Source of the DNA: an uncultured Sterolibacterium sp.
GTDB lineage: Bacteria; Pseudomonadota; Gammaproteobacteria; Burkholderiales; Rhodocyclaceae
Assembly: GCA_903930535.1 (NCBI GenBank)
Contig: CAIYYX010000102.1
Location: 1-59,348, forward strand
Length of the DNA: 59,348 nt
Direction: 5' to 3'
The notes beneath the pieces are model-generated. The model searched no databases and was not told the DNA's origin. It saw only the letters and a program-made list of their open reading frames with translations. Of this stretch, positions 30,578 to 38,955 are shown one piece after another. Position 1 is the first letter of the stretch. Every line of letters begins with the position of its first letter. The position numbers and the translations under genes were made by a program.

Positions 30578-30626
30578 GTCGGCCTTTAGGCCGACGCCGA
30601 GGTTGTCGGCCTAAAGGCCGACCTAC
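30574..30626. repeat. perfect 22-bp REP-type hairpin carrying two stop codons
   Basis: Bases 30574-30595 (GTAGGTCGGCCTTTAGGCCGAC) are the exact reverse complement of 30605-30626, with a 9-base spacer; each arm is itself nearly palindromic. The GTAG foot on each strand matches the head of REP elements recognised by RAYT transposases. The left foot provides the TAG stop of the TPP-enzyme gene and the right foot, on the other strand, the TAG stop of the convergent dioxygenase gene. It probably also acts as a bidirectional terminator. Confidence 0.9.
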
Positions 30627-31414
30627 GTGTTCCCTATCGCCACGGAGAGCATGCTCAAGGAGCCCATGTCTATGCCTTCCAGCGGGAAACTGACGGCTTC
30701 GTCCTCCTGCTGCGTACTGATGACATAGAGCAGGGGCAGATAATGTTCCGGCGTCGGCACTGCGAGCAGTGCTTCCGGATCCAGTTTTTCAAAGGCAATC
30801 AGCGCCTCGTGCTCATGCCGCAGCAGATGCTTCTTGACCGATTGCTCGAAGCGCCCGGCCCAGTCATAAGCGGTGGCCTCAGCCTCCCTTGTCATCACCC
30901 TCAGGTTGTGTACGACGTTGCCGCTGCCGACGATCAGGATGCCCTCGTCGCGCAAGGAGGAAAGCCGTTTGCCCAGTTCGTAATGGAATGATGCCGGCTG
31001 CCTGCGATCGATGGAGAGTTGCACCACGGGAATGTCCGCCGCGGGATAAACATGGGCGAGAACCGACCAGGTGCCGTGATCCAGCCCCCAGGAGTGATCT
31101 GCTGAAACGGCCAGGGGCAGAAGCAGTTCCTGCACCCTGGCGGCCAGGGCAGGGCTGCCGGGAGCGGCATAACGGATGTCGAACAGCGCCTGCGGAAATC
31201 CGCCGAAGTCGTGAATGGTTTCCGGTTTCTCCATGGCCGTGACCGCGACGCCGTCCACATACCAGTGGGCCGAGACGGCGAGTATCGCCCTGGGCCGGGG
31301 CAGGGAGAGGCCGAGCCTGTGCCAGGCCTGGGTGTAGCGATTGTCAGCCAGGGTGTTCATGGGCGTACCATGGCCCAGGAACAGCGCCGGCATTCGAGTC
31401 TGCTTCATGTCCAT
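30623..31414 (-). CDS. ygiD: LigB-type extradiol ring-cleavage dioxygenase (YgiD/4,5-DOPA-like)
   Basis: A 263-residue class III extradiol dioxygenase resembling E. coli YgiD, a DOPA 4,5-dioxygenase. Landmarks include PALFLGHGTPMN near the N-terminus (metal-binding His), LAVSAHWYVDG, DHSWGLDHGTWSVL and VGSGNVVHNLR. The natural substrate in most bacteria is unknown. Two Met codons lie near the start (MDMKQTR); I use the first. It is convergent with the TPP-enzyme gene, and its TAG stop lies in the REP hairpin. It is divergent from ylqF. Confidence 0.88.
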   Translation of the reverse strand: MDMKQTRMPALFLGHGTPMNTLADNRYTQAWHRLGLSLPRPRAILAVSAHWYVDGVAVTAMEKPETIHDFGGFPQALFDIRYAAPGSPALAARVQELLLPLAVSADHSWGLDHGTWSVLAHVYPAADIPVVQLSIDRRQPASFHYELGKRLSSLRDEGILIVGSGNVVHNLRVMTREAEATAYDWAGRFEQSVKKHLLRHEHEALIAFEKLDPEALLAVPTPEHYLPLLYVISTQQEDEAVSFPLEGIDMGSLSMLSVAIGNT

Positions 31415-31510
31415 CAGTTCTTCGCAACGTGGGAGTCGACCATTCTAACTCTGCCGACAGGTGCGGCTGCGAGGGGTAGAATCCGAGTTTGCCCAGTCTG
31501 TCGATTGTAA

Positions 31511-32407
31511 ATGTCCATTCAATGGTTTCCCGGTCACATGACCTTGGCGCGCAAGAAGGCGGCCGAGACCATGGCGACCACCGATGTCGTGATCGAAGTG
31601 CTCGATGCCCGCCTGCCCGAGGCAAGCCGCAACCCGATGATCGAGGAATTGCGCCTGCACCGCCAGCGCCCCTGCCTGAAAATCCTCAACAAGGCCGATC
31701 TCGCCGACCCTGTTGCGACCTCCGCCTGGCTGGAGTTTTACAACGCCCAGAAGAACGTCAAGGCCGTGGCCTTGTCCTGCAAGAAAGCCAGCGATGTCGC
31801 CAAGGTGACCGGCCAGTGCCAGTTGCTCGCTTCGCACCGCGGCACCCATCTCAAGCCACTGCGCATGATGATCATGGGCATCCCCAATGTCGGCAAATCC
31901 ACCCTGATCAATGCGCTCATCAAGCGCCGCGTGGCCAAGGTGGGCGATGAACCGGCGGTGACCAAGGCGCAGCAGCGCGTCGATCTTGGTCCCACCATGA
32001 CGCTGATCGATACGCCGGGCATGCTCTGGCCGAAAATCCAGCATCCGAGCGACGGTCTGATGCTGGCCGCGAGCCATGCCGTGGGCAGGAATGCCATCAT
32101 CGACGAGGAAGTCGCCACGTTTCTCGCCGATGTTCTGGTCGAGCGTTATCCGGCTTTGCTAGCTGCGCGCTACGGCTTCGCCATGGATGGCATCGACGGC
32201 GTCGGTGTCATCAGTGCTGTGGCCAAACGGCGCGGCTTTGTCCAGAAGGGCGGCGAGCCGGATCTGGAGAAGGCCGCGATCACCCTGTTGCAGGATTATC
32301 GCAGCGGCGCTCTGGGCAGGATCAGCCTGGAGACGCCGCAGACCCGCAAGACGATGCTGGCAACCGAGTTGGCAAACGCGAAACTCGAAAAGGATCTGGA
32401 ACCATGA
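31511..32407 (+). CDS. ylqF: circularly permuted ribosome biogenesis GTPase (YlqF/RbgA)
   Basis: A 298-residue GTPase of the YlqF/YawG family, which helps mature the large ribosomal subunit. The GTPase motifs are in permuted order: G4 (NKADL) and G5 come first, followed by G1 (GIPNVGKST, about residue 122), G2 and G3 (DTPG). N-terminal MSIQWFPGHMTLARKK is characteristic. The C-terminal RNA-binding domain is present. It overlaps arsC by four bases (ATGA). The family is firm; the exact ribosomal role in betaproteobacteria is inferred from Bacillus. Confidence 0.93.
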   Translation: MSIQWFPGHMTLARKKAAETMATTDVVIEVLDARLPEASRNPMIEELRLHRQRPCLKILNKADLADPVATSAWLEFYNAQKNVKAVALSCKKASDVAKVTGQCQLLASHRGTHLKPLRMMIMGIPNVGKSTLINALIKRRVAKVGDEPAVTKAQQRVDLGPTMTLIDTPGMLWPKIQHPSDGLMLAASHAVGRNAIIDEEVATFLADVLVERYPALLAARYGFAMDGIDGVGVISAVAKRRGFVQKGGEPDLEKAAITLLQDYRSGALGRISLETPQTRKTMLATELANAKLEKDLEP

Positions 32408-32751
32408 TGCTCATCTACCATAACCCCCGCTGTTCAAAGAGCCGTGCGGCGTGCGCCCTGATCGCCGAAAAGGGACTCGCCGTGGAGGTGGTGGAATACC
32501 TGAATACGCCGCCTTCCAGGGAGGAACTGCAGGGCTTGCTCGCAATGCTCGGCATGAAGCCCCTTGAGCTGGTGCGCAAGGGGGAGGATGTATTCAAGGA
32601 ACATTATGCCGGCCGCAGCTTGAGCGACGAACAATGGCTGGACGCATTGCTGGCGCATCCCATCCTGATCGAACGTCCCATCATCGTGCGCGGCGCAAAG
32701 GCCGTGCTGGCCAGACCGACCGAGAAGCTTTTGGATTTTCTTGAATGCTGA
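32404..32751 (+). CDS. arsC: arsenate reductase-like protein (ArsC, glutaredoxin-coupled)
   Basis: A 115-residue ArsC/Spx-fold protein. The catalytic Cys is in YHNPRCSKSRAA (residue 10), and the oxyanion-binding region with Arg residues IERPIIVRGAKAVLARP is present as in E. coli plasmid R773 ArsC and YfgD. It reduces arsenate to arsenite using glutathione and glutaredoxin. No arsR, arsB or acr3 is nearby, so this is a stand-alone YfgD-type housekeeping copy, not part of a resistance operon. It overlaps the ylqF stop; the alternative start one codon later makes no difference. Confidence 0.88.
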   Translation: MMLIYHNPRCSKSRAACALIAEKGLAVEVVEYLNTPPSREELQGLLAMLGMKPLELVRKGEDVFKEHYAGRSLSDEQWLDALLAHPILIERPIIVRGAKAVLARPTEKLLDFLEC

Positions 32752-32895
32752 GGCGGGTCTCCCTGCTGTTACTCCTCGCGGCAGGGCAGACTCCCCGACG
32801 AAGTGAGCGGGAGCGCGGCAGTCGCAATGACCTTCTGCAGTTCGGGCATTAGTAAGTCATCGAAGAATTGCTGGAGGCAACCGTAGCAGCCACTT

Positions 32896-32921
32896 GTAGG
32901 TCGGGCGTGAGCCCGACCTAC
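32896..32921. repeat. REP-type hairpin GTAGGTCGGGC-GTGA-GCCCGACCTAC
   Basis: A perfect 11-bp inverted repeat with a four-base loop, with GTAG feet on both strands, of the same kind as the one at 30574-30626. On the minus strand its GTAG supplies the TAG stop (32918-32920) of the carboxymuconolactone decarboxylase-like gene. It lies between convergent genes and can serve as a terminator. Confidence 0.85.
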
Positions 32922-33478
32922 TTCGCTTTCTCCGGGAAGGGCAGGGGCTTGCCTGGGGGCGGGAGCTCTTCGGCGAGACTCAAAAGCATGGCCACCATTA
33001 CGTAAGTCCCATTGACCGCGATGAGATCGACCAGTTGCTGTTCGCCAAGAACCGACTTGGCCTTGGCAAACAGTTCGTCGCTGATCTCGTGCTTGACCGA
33101 CATTTCCATGCTGACGTCGTAGACCACTTCCTCGTCGGGCTTCATGCCGCGCGGCCGGATATTGGCCTTGAGGTCATCGGCGACGGAAGCCGGCAGTCCG
33201 GCCTTGAGCGCCAGGGGATAGTGCGCGTACCACTCGACCTGCGAGGTCCACAAGCGGCCCTGGATCAGGATGGCGAACTCGTTCAAACGGGTCGGCAGCG
33301 AGGTGTTGAAGCGCAGGTAATCGAGCAGGCGCTTCAAGCGGTCGGCCATGATGGGGCTGCGCAGCATGGGGTTGTAGGGGCCGCCCAGGCCGACGCTGGA
33401 GATTTTCATGATCTCCTCGCCGAGCGCGCGCGCTTGCGGATCGAGCTGTTCCAGCGTGATTTGCGGAAAGCGTTTCAT
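32918..33478 (-). CDS. carboxymuconolactone decarboxylase family protein
   Basis: A 186-residue protein of the CMD/AhpD-like alpha-helical fold. The region NEFAILIQGRLWTSQVEWYAH resembles the active segment of CMD proteins, with Glu and His in place of the CxxC of AhpD, so it is not a peroxidase of the AhpD type. Relatives are annotated as 4-carboxymuconolactone decarboxylases, but most are untested. It follows hisG by 30 bases on the same strand and may be in an ettA-hisG-CMD operon. Its stop lies in a REP hairpin. Confidence 0.82.
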   Translation of the reverse strand: MKRFPQITLEQLDPQARALGEEIMKISSVGLGGPYNPMLRSPIMADRLKRLLDYLRFNTSLPTRLNEFAILIQGRLWTSQVEWYAHYPLALKAGLPASVADDLKANIRPRGMKPDEEVVYDVSMEMSVKHEISDELFAKAKSVLGEQQLVDLIAVNGTYVMVAMLLSLAEELPPPGKPLPFPEKAK

Positions 33479-33508
33479 GGACAGGCTTTCGAATCGCGGC
33501 GTCGAGGA

Positions 33509-34381
33509 CTACTCGACAATCTTGTTGATAGGCAGTTCGATGATGCCGCGCGCGCCCACCGCATAGAGTCTGGGAATCAGTTCGCGCACAGTTCTCTCCT
33601 CGACCACGGTGGAGAGATCGACCCAGTCGGGGTCGGCCAGCGTGGCGACCGTGGGTGTGGCCAGTGCCGGCAGTATCTTCAGCACCTCGGGCAGCTTTTC
33701 GCGCGGCAGGTTCATGGAAAGGAGTACGCGCGTCGCGGCGGCGATCGCACCCTTCAACAGCATCAAGAGGCGCTCTATCTTGGCGTTTTTCCATGGATCG
33801 GCAAGCGCCGCATGGCAGGCAATGAAGCGCGGCGTGCTCTCCAGAACCACGTGCATGACCTTGAGGTTGTTGGCGCGAAGCGAAGAGCCTGTCTCGGATA
33901 CATCGACGATGGCATCGGCCAGAATCGGCGGCTTGACCTCGGTCGCGCCCCAGGAGAACTCGACATGGGAGGTCACGCCGTGTTGCGACAGGAAGCGTTT
34001 GGTCATGCCCACTGCCTCGGTGGCGATGCGCTTGCCCTCGAGATCCTTCACGGCATGGAAGGGCGAATCGTCCTTGGCCGCCATCACCCAGCGCACCACG
34101 CCGTAGTTGGGCCAGGGCGCTCTGAGGTCGGCGAGTTCGGCGACATCGGCATCGTTCTCCATGATCCAATCGAGGCCGGTGATGGCGCAGTCGAGAATGC
34201 CCTGGCCGACATAGCGCGCCATCTCCTGCGGCCGGATCAGGATGCACTCGATCTCGGGGTCGTCGATGTCCGGGTAATAGGAGCGGCCGGAGATGCGCAG
34301 GTTGAAGCCGGCGCGCACGAAAAGTTTCTGGGTGGTTTCCTGCAGGCTGCCCTTGGGTATGCCCATGCGGATTTTGCTCAC
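33509..34381 (-). CDS. hisG: ATP phosphoribosyltransferase, long form (HisG)
   Basis: HisG catalyses the first step of histidine synthesis, joining ATP and PRPP. This 290-residue protein has the catalytic domains (IPKGSLQE near the N-terminus, DCAITGLDWI, DAIVDVSETGSSLRANNL) plus the C-terminal ACT-like regulatory domain (about 215-290; VLKILPALATPTVATLADPDWVDL, YAVGARGIIELPINKI). That makes it a long-form enzyme, which binds histidine directly and needs no HisZ. Most betaproteobacteria use the short form with HisZ. It is not next to other his genes; it lies 12 bases after ettA. It may be a second copy with a different role. Confidence 0.87.
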   Translation of the reverse strand: MSKIRMGIPKGSLQETTQKLFVRAGFNLRISGRSYYPDIDDPEIECILIRPQEMARYVGQGILDCAITGLDWIMENDADVAELADLRAPWPNYGVVRWVMAAKDDSPFHAVKDLEGKRIATEAVGMTKRFLSQHGVTSHVEFSWGATEVKPPILADAIVDVSETGSSLRANNLKVMHVVLESTPRFIACHAALADPWKNAKIERLLMLLKGAIAAATRVLLSMNLPREKLPEVLKILPALATPTVATLADPDWVDLSTVVEERTVRELIPRLYAVGARGIIELPINKIVE

Positions 34382-34393
34382 GGTCTCTCCGTC

Positions 34394-36058
34394 CTAGTGG
34401 CTGATAGGCTTGAAGCGAATGCGCTTGGGCTTTGCCCCTTCCTCGCCCAGCCGCAGCTTCTTGTCCGCCTCGTATTCCTGATAGTTGCCGTTGAAGAAGA
34501 CCCAGTGCGAATCGCTTTCGCAGGCGAGGATGTGCGTAGCGATGCGGTCTAGGAACCAGCGGTCATGGGAGATGACCAGGACGCAGCCGGCGAATTCGAG
34601 CAGGGCATCTTCCAGTGCGCGCAGGGTTTCCACGTCGAGGTCGTTCGAGGGTTCGTCAAGCAGCAGCAAATTGCCGCCGGTGATCAGGGTCTTGGCAAGA
34701 TGCAGGCGGCCGCGTTCGCCACCTGAGAGGTTGCCGACGATTTTCTGCTGGTCGCCGCCCTTGAAGTTGAAGCGGCCAAGATAGGCGCGCGAGGGCGTCT
34801 CGAAGCGGCCGACGGTGAGGATGTCGGCGCCGCCCGAGATTTCATCGAACACCGTCTTGTCATTGGACAGGGCATCGCGCGTCTGCTCGACATAGGCGAT
34901 TTTTACCGTCGGGCCGATCTTGACTTCACCGGAATCAGGCTGTTCCTTGCCTGCGATCATCTTGAACAGCGTGGACTTGCCGGCGCCATTGGGGCCGATG
35001 ATGCCGACAATCGCCCCCGGCGGAATCGAGAACGAGAGCTTGTCTATCAGCATGCGGTCGCCGAAGCCCTTGGAGACTTCATGGAACTCGATGACCTGGT
35101 TGCCCAGGCGTTCGGCCACGGGGATGAAGATCTCCTGTGTCTCGTTCCTTTTCTGGTATTCGTCCGAGGAGAGCTCGTTGAAGCGCGCCAGACGCGCCTT
35201 GCTCTTGGCCTGCCTGGCCTTGGGACTTTGCCTCACCCATTCGAGTTCGTGCTTCATCGCCTTGATGCGCGCATCTTCCTGCTTCGATTCCGTCTCCAGG
35301 CGCTGTTCCTTCTGCTCCAGCCAGGAAGAATAGTTTCCCTTCCAGGGAATGCCGCGGCCGCGGTCGAGTTCGAGAATCCACTCGGCGGCATTGTCGAGGA
35401 AGTAGCGGTCGTGGGTCACGGCCACGACGGTGCCGGGAAAGCGGGTGAGGAACTGCTCGAGCCAGTCCACGGATTCAGCATCGAGGTGGTTGGTTGGCTC
35501 ATCGAGGAGGAGCATGTCGGGTTTGGAGAGCAGCAGACGGCATAGCGCCACGCGGCGCTTCTCGCCGCCGGAGAGGTGGCCTATCTTCGCCTCCCAGGGC
35601 GGCAGGCCCAGGGCATCGGCGGCGACTTCCAGTTGGTGTTCGACATCGCTGCCGGCGGTGGCGATGATGGCTTCAAGCCTCGCCTGTTCCTCGGCCAGTT
35701 TGTCGAAGTCGGCCTCAGGCTCGGCGTAGGCGGCATAGACGGCATCGAGCTTTTTCTGCGCCGAGAACACCTCGCCCAGTCCTTCCTCCACCGCTTCGCG
35801 CACGGTCTGTTCGGCATCGAGCTGCGGCTCCTGCGGCAGATAGCCAATGGAGAGGTTGGGCATGGGCGTGGCCTCTCCCTCGATCTCATTGTCGAGGCCG
35901 GCCATGATTCTGAGCACTGTGGATTTGCCCGAGCCGTTTAAGCCCAGCACGCCGATCTTGGCGCCGGGGAAGAAGGACAGGGAGATGTCCTTGAGTATCT
36001 GGCGCTTGGGCGGAACGATCTTGCCCACGCGGTTCATGGTGAAAACATATTGAGCCAT
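34394..36058 (-). CDS. ettA: energy-dependent translational throttle protein EttA (ABC-F)
   Basis: A 554-residue ABC-F ATPase that binds the ribosomal E site and gates entry into elongation according to the ATP/ADP ratio. It has two ATPase domains, each with Walker A (GLNGSGKST, GPNGAGKST), signature (LSGGEKRRVAL, LSGGERGRLHL) and Walker B (LLLDEPTNHLD, LLLDEPSNDLD). Between them lies the charged arm/linker (residues about 240-310). There are no membrane segments. The length and N-terminal MAQYVFTMNRVGKIVPPKRQIL are typical of EttA. The next genes on the strand are hisG and the CMD-like gene. Confidence 0.95.
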   Translation of the reverse strand: MAQYVFTMNRVGKIVPPKRQILKDISLSFFPGAKIGVLGLNGSGKSTVLRIMAGLDNEIEGEATPMPNLSIGYLPQEPQLDAEQTVREAVEEGLGEVFSAQKKLDAVYAAYAEPEADFDKLAEEQARLEAIIATAGSDVEHQLEVAADALGLPPWEAKIGHLSGGEKRRVALCRLLLSKPDMLLLDEPTNHLDAESVDWLEQFLTRFPGTVVAVTHDRYFLDNAAEWILELDRGRGIPWKGNYSSWLEQKEQRLETESKQEDARIKAMKHELEWVRQSPKARQAKSKARLARFNELSSDEYQKRNETQEIFIPVAERLGNQVIEFHEVSKGFGDRMLIDKLSFSIPPGAIVGIIGPNGAGKSTLFKMIAGKEQPDSGEVKIGPTVKIAYVEQTRDALSNDKTVFDEISGGADILTVGRFETPSRAYLGRFNFKGGDQQKIVGNLSGGERGRLHLAKTLITGGNLLLLDEPSNDLDVETLRALEDALLEFAGCVLVISHDRWFLDRIATHILACESDSHWVFFNGNYQEYEADKKLRLGEEGAKPKRIRFKPISH

Positions 36059-36203
36059 GCGATTCCTTGTTGAGCGTGATTACGACGAAGACAAGGATCG
36101 CATTCTAACAGGCTGTAGCAGCGCGCATAACTCGACGTAGTGCGCAGAACCCGGTCAAGCAGAACACAAGGAGGGTCAGACTGGTTGTTGGCGAAACTGC
36201 TTT

Positions 36204-36291
36204 AGGGAAATGTTGATCAAGTACAACTTCGTCATTGCGATAGCCACGTACCTTTGGGGCTCGCGAAGACGGAATTATTCAGACATTCCTT
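36204..36291. repeat. MITE-like dispersed repeat, diverged copy
   Basis: This starts AGGGAAATGTTGATCAAGT followed by ACAACTTCGTCATTGCGA, the same left end as the copy at 43467. It ends in a weakly matching inverted end (AATTATTCAGACATTCCTT, 11 of 19). At 88 bp it lacks part of the middle. It lies in the gap between ettA and the binding-protein gene. Confidence 0.65.
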
Positions 36292-36294
36292 GGC

Positions 36295-37257
36295 TCATTG
36301 CCTTTCTATCTTTGATCGTTCCACAACCCCACGCCACTTGATTATTTCACTCTCCAATATCGCCTTGAAGGCTTCCGGAGAACTACTTCTCCCCTCGATG
36401 CCGAGGTCCTTCAACCGTTTCTGGGTATCCGGTGCAGCGAGCGCTTTGGCAATTTCCTTATTCAGGCGGACGATAATTTCATGTGGCGTCTTTGCCGGTG
36501 CCACCAAGCCGTTCATGGCGTACGAGTGATAGCCCGGCAAGCCGCTTTCGGCAAGGGTGGGTACCTCAGGCAAAGCGGCAGTCCGCTTGTCGGCGGTGAC
36601 CGCAAGTGCGCGCAGGCTACCGGCCTTGACCAGCGCCATGACTGCCGGCAAGGTGTCGATGGCGACCTGCACGGTGCCTGACTTTAGCGCCGACATGACA
36701 TCGCCGGAACCCTTGAACGGCACGGTCGGCACCTCCAGTCCTGCCATCGACTTGAACAGTTCGGCAGAGAGGTGTTGTGTGCTACCTATGGAGATCGTGC
36801 CGATGTTGAAATGCGCGGGGTTATTTCTGGCAGCTTGAATTACGTCATTGACATTCTTCAATGGCGATGCGCTATCGGTCACCATTGCAAAGTCAAAGAA
36901 ACTGGTGGTCGAAATCATGGCAAAATCGCCGACCGGATCATATGGCAGGGATTTAAACATCGCCGGACTCACGGTGTTCTGATTGCTGACCTGAAACAGG
37001 GTATAGCCATCGGCGGGCGCCTTGGCCGCCGTTGTCGCGGCAATGTTTCCGCCCGCGCCTGGCAGGTTATCGACGAATACCGCTTTGCCCATGCTTTCCG
37101 ACATTTTTTGCGCGACTATGCGCGCGATGACATCACCGCCGCCACCCGGCCCAAAACCGACGATAATCCTGATCGAACGTGCAGGATATTCCTCTGCCAT
37201 TGCCTGACCTAACATCCCGGCGAGCATGCACACCGTTAATATCACCCGATTAATCAT
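36295..37257 (-). CDS. TctC/Bug-type tripartite tricarboxylate transporter binding protein
   Basis: A 320-residue periplasmic binding protein with a signal peptide ending at GQAMAE. The Bug signatures follow: [47 protein letters not shown] and VPFKGSGDVMSALKSGTVQ. It is the second orphan TctC protein in the window, also without tctA/tctB. It is divergent from an amidohydrolase gene, an arrangement often seen when a Bug protein and a degradative enzyme share a substrate. The ligand is unknown. Confidence 0.9.
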   Translation of the reverse strand: MINRVILTVCMLAGMLGQAMAEEYPARSIRIIVGFGPGGGGDVIARIVAQKMSESMGKAVFVDNLPGAGGNIAATTAAKAPADGYTLFQVSNQNTVSPAMFKSLPYDPVGDFAMISTTSFFDFAMVTDSASPLKNVNDVIQAARNNPAHFNIGTISIGSTQHLSAELFKSMAGLEVPTVPFKGSGDVMSALKSGTVQVAIDTLPAVMALVKAGSLRALAVTADKRTAALPEVPTLAESGLPGYHSYAMNGLVAPAKTPHEIIVRLNKEIAKALAAPDTQKRLKDLGIEGRSSSPEAFKAILESEIIKWRGVVERSKIERQ

Positions 37258-37552
37258 CTTGTCTCTGCTCCTGATGAGTTAAGAATGTTCTTGCTTCTCT
37301 TCTGATAACTTGCGGGTTCGATTCCTGGCAGCATAACATCCCTGAAAGAATATTAACGCGGTCGCAAAATGCGGGGTACTGATGGCAAGACAGTGAAAGC
37401 ATTTGACGCCGCGGGCAGTGCTTGCCGCATCGTCAAAACATGTGCTACGGTTCTCGGGGCTTAATGCGGTGAAGATGATCTATGCATTCAGAACCAAGGC
37501 AAGTTGAATTGGCAACGATTCTGGGTCACTCGTCAGGATAAGGGGTACAGAA
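37258..37552. other. divergent promoter region
   Basis: This 295-bp stretch lies between the divergent TctC and amidohydrolase genes and should carry both promoters. TTGCCG and TACGGT near 37.4 kb, spaced 18 bp, are a weak sigma-70 candidate for the amidohydrolase. No regulator gene or repeat is present. Confidence 0.4.
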
Positions 37553-38563
37553 ATGGCTAAACCGAAGAATTCCATTCCGGCACTGAAACTCGGCGAGTCG
37601 AGCGGTGCGCCGCAACGTTTGATCGACGTGCATCACCACATCATTCCACCGTTTTATCTCCAGGAAAACCGCGACCGGATCGCCGGTTCGCGCGGTGGTC
37701 AGATAACGCCTGCATGGCTGGAGTGGACGCCTGAGAAAGCGCTTATTGCCATGGATCAGCATCAGGTTGCAACCTCGGTGCTTTCGCTTTCATCGCCGGG
37801 GGTGTGGTTCGGCGATGTCGACGGTGCGAGAATCACTGCGCGCCGATCCAACGAATATGCGGCCGAGCTTGGGCGTATGCATCCTGGCCGATTTGGCCTT
37901 TTCGCGGCTCTCCCCCTTCCCGATACCGAAGGCAGTTTGCGCGAAATCGAATATGCTTTCGAGGTACTGAAGGCCGACGGAATTGGGCTCTTGACGAGCT
38001 ATGGTGACAAGTGGCTCGGTGACCCTGCGTATCAACCCGTGTTCGCCGAGCTTGACCGACGTAAGGCCGTTGTTTTCGTCCACCCGACCACCCCGACCTG
38101 TTGCCAGACGATGATTCCTGGCGTTGCCACCGTGGTGGCCGAAGTTCCGCACGACACGACGCGCGCCATCATCAGTATGCTTTACTCCGGCACGTTGGCC
38201 CGGTTCCGAAACATACGCTTCATCCTCTCGCATGCCGGTGGCACCCTGCCGGTGGTGGCGGGCCGCATCGTCAATTTCGCACCTCCGCACCTCGCACAAA
38301 ACTCACCGCATGGAGTGGAATATGAGTTGAAGCGTCTTTATTACGACTTGGCCATTAGCGGCAATCGGCCGGCGTTCGCTGCGCTTAAAGAACTCGTTCC
38401 AATTTCGCAGATCCTGTTCGGCAGCGACCATCCATACCGTCATCTCGGCGAATCAGTGGAAGGCATGATGAATTTCGGCCTGTCGAAGGATGATCTGCGC
38501 GCCATAGGCTGGGATAATGCATTGGCGCTGCTACCGCATCTCAAGACACACGCCTTGTCTTGA
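37553..38563 (+). CDS. amidohydrolase-2 family enzyme (ACMSD-like decarboxylase)
   Basis: A 336-residue metal-dependent enzyme of the amidohydrolase-2/ACMSD group, which includes decarboxylases and hydrolases of aromatic or cyclic carboxylates. The metal ligands are visible: IDVHHHIIPP near the N-terminus, VFVHPT in the middle, ILSHAGG, and the C-terminal LFGSDHPY with its Asp. Family members often act in degradation of aromatic acids. It is divergent from a TctC-type binding protein, which supports a joint uptake-and-degrade role. The substrate is unknown. Confidence 0.85.
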   Translation: MAKPKNSIPALKLGESSGAPQRLIDVHHHIIPPFYLQENRDRIAGSRGGQITPAWLEWTPEKALIAMDQHQVATSVLSLSSPGVWFGDVDGARITARRSNEYAAELGRMHPGRFGLFAALPLPDTEGSLREIEYAFEVLKADGIGLLTSYGDKWLGDPAYQPVFAELDRRKAVVFVHPTTPTCCQTMIPGVATVVAEVPHDTTRAIISMLYSGTLARFRNIRFILSHAGGTLPVVAGRIVNFAPPHLAQNSPHGVEYELKRLYYDLAISGNRPAFAALKELVPISQILFGSDHPYRHLGESVEGMMNFGLSKDDLRAIGWDNALALLPHLKTHALS

Positions 38564-38588
38564 ACAGATTCGTTCAATAAGCACCGTT

Positions 38589-38710
38589 AGGGAATTGCCG
38601 ATCGAGTACCACTTTCTCATTGCGATTGCCACAGCCCTGCGGGTTTGGCAATGACATAAGCGAAGCAATCTGAGAGCCGTGCAAGATGACGGACTTGATC
38701 AGAACTTACC
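38589..38710. repeat. MITE-like dispersed repeat, second copy
   Basis: The left end AGGGAATTGCCGATCGAGT and right end ACTTGATCAGAACTTACCC are imperfect inverted repeats (about 13 of 19). Inner parts CTCATTGCGATTGCC, AAGCGAAGCAATCTGAGAGCC and GATGACGGACTTGATCAG line up with the copy at 43467-43600. The element is about 122 bp. Confidence 0.7.
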
Positions 38711-38955
38711 CAAGTCACGCCTGAAGTCTGGTCAATTCTCGCATAAAGCTGCCGCCCTCTGCCTAAGTAGTTACCGCATTTCACCGCGTAATCTACGCAT
38801 GACGGAGACCCTCTTCCCTTATTACTATAGTAGCATCGGATCAGGCTTCGTGAGCGGCTTGCTGCGCCAGCTAGCGGAAGCCATATCGGCCGGCCGGCGC
38901 TGTCCATTGTCCCCGTCTTTCCATCAGCGGGCGTAGAACTTCAAGGGAGTCGCAT

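Noticed and set aside
32404-32751. Arsenic resistance operon
   Set aside because: Only a single ArsC/YfgD-like gene is present, coupled to ylqF; no arsR, arsB or acr3 is nearby.
33035-34552. Plus-strand open frame of 505 codons opposite CMD-like, hisG and ettA genes
   Set aside because: Antisense to three recognised genes and without any domain.
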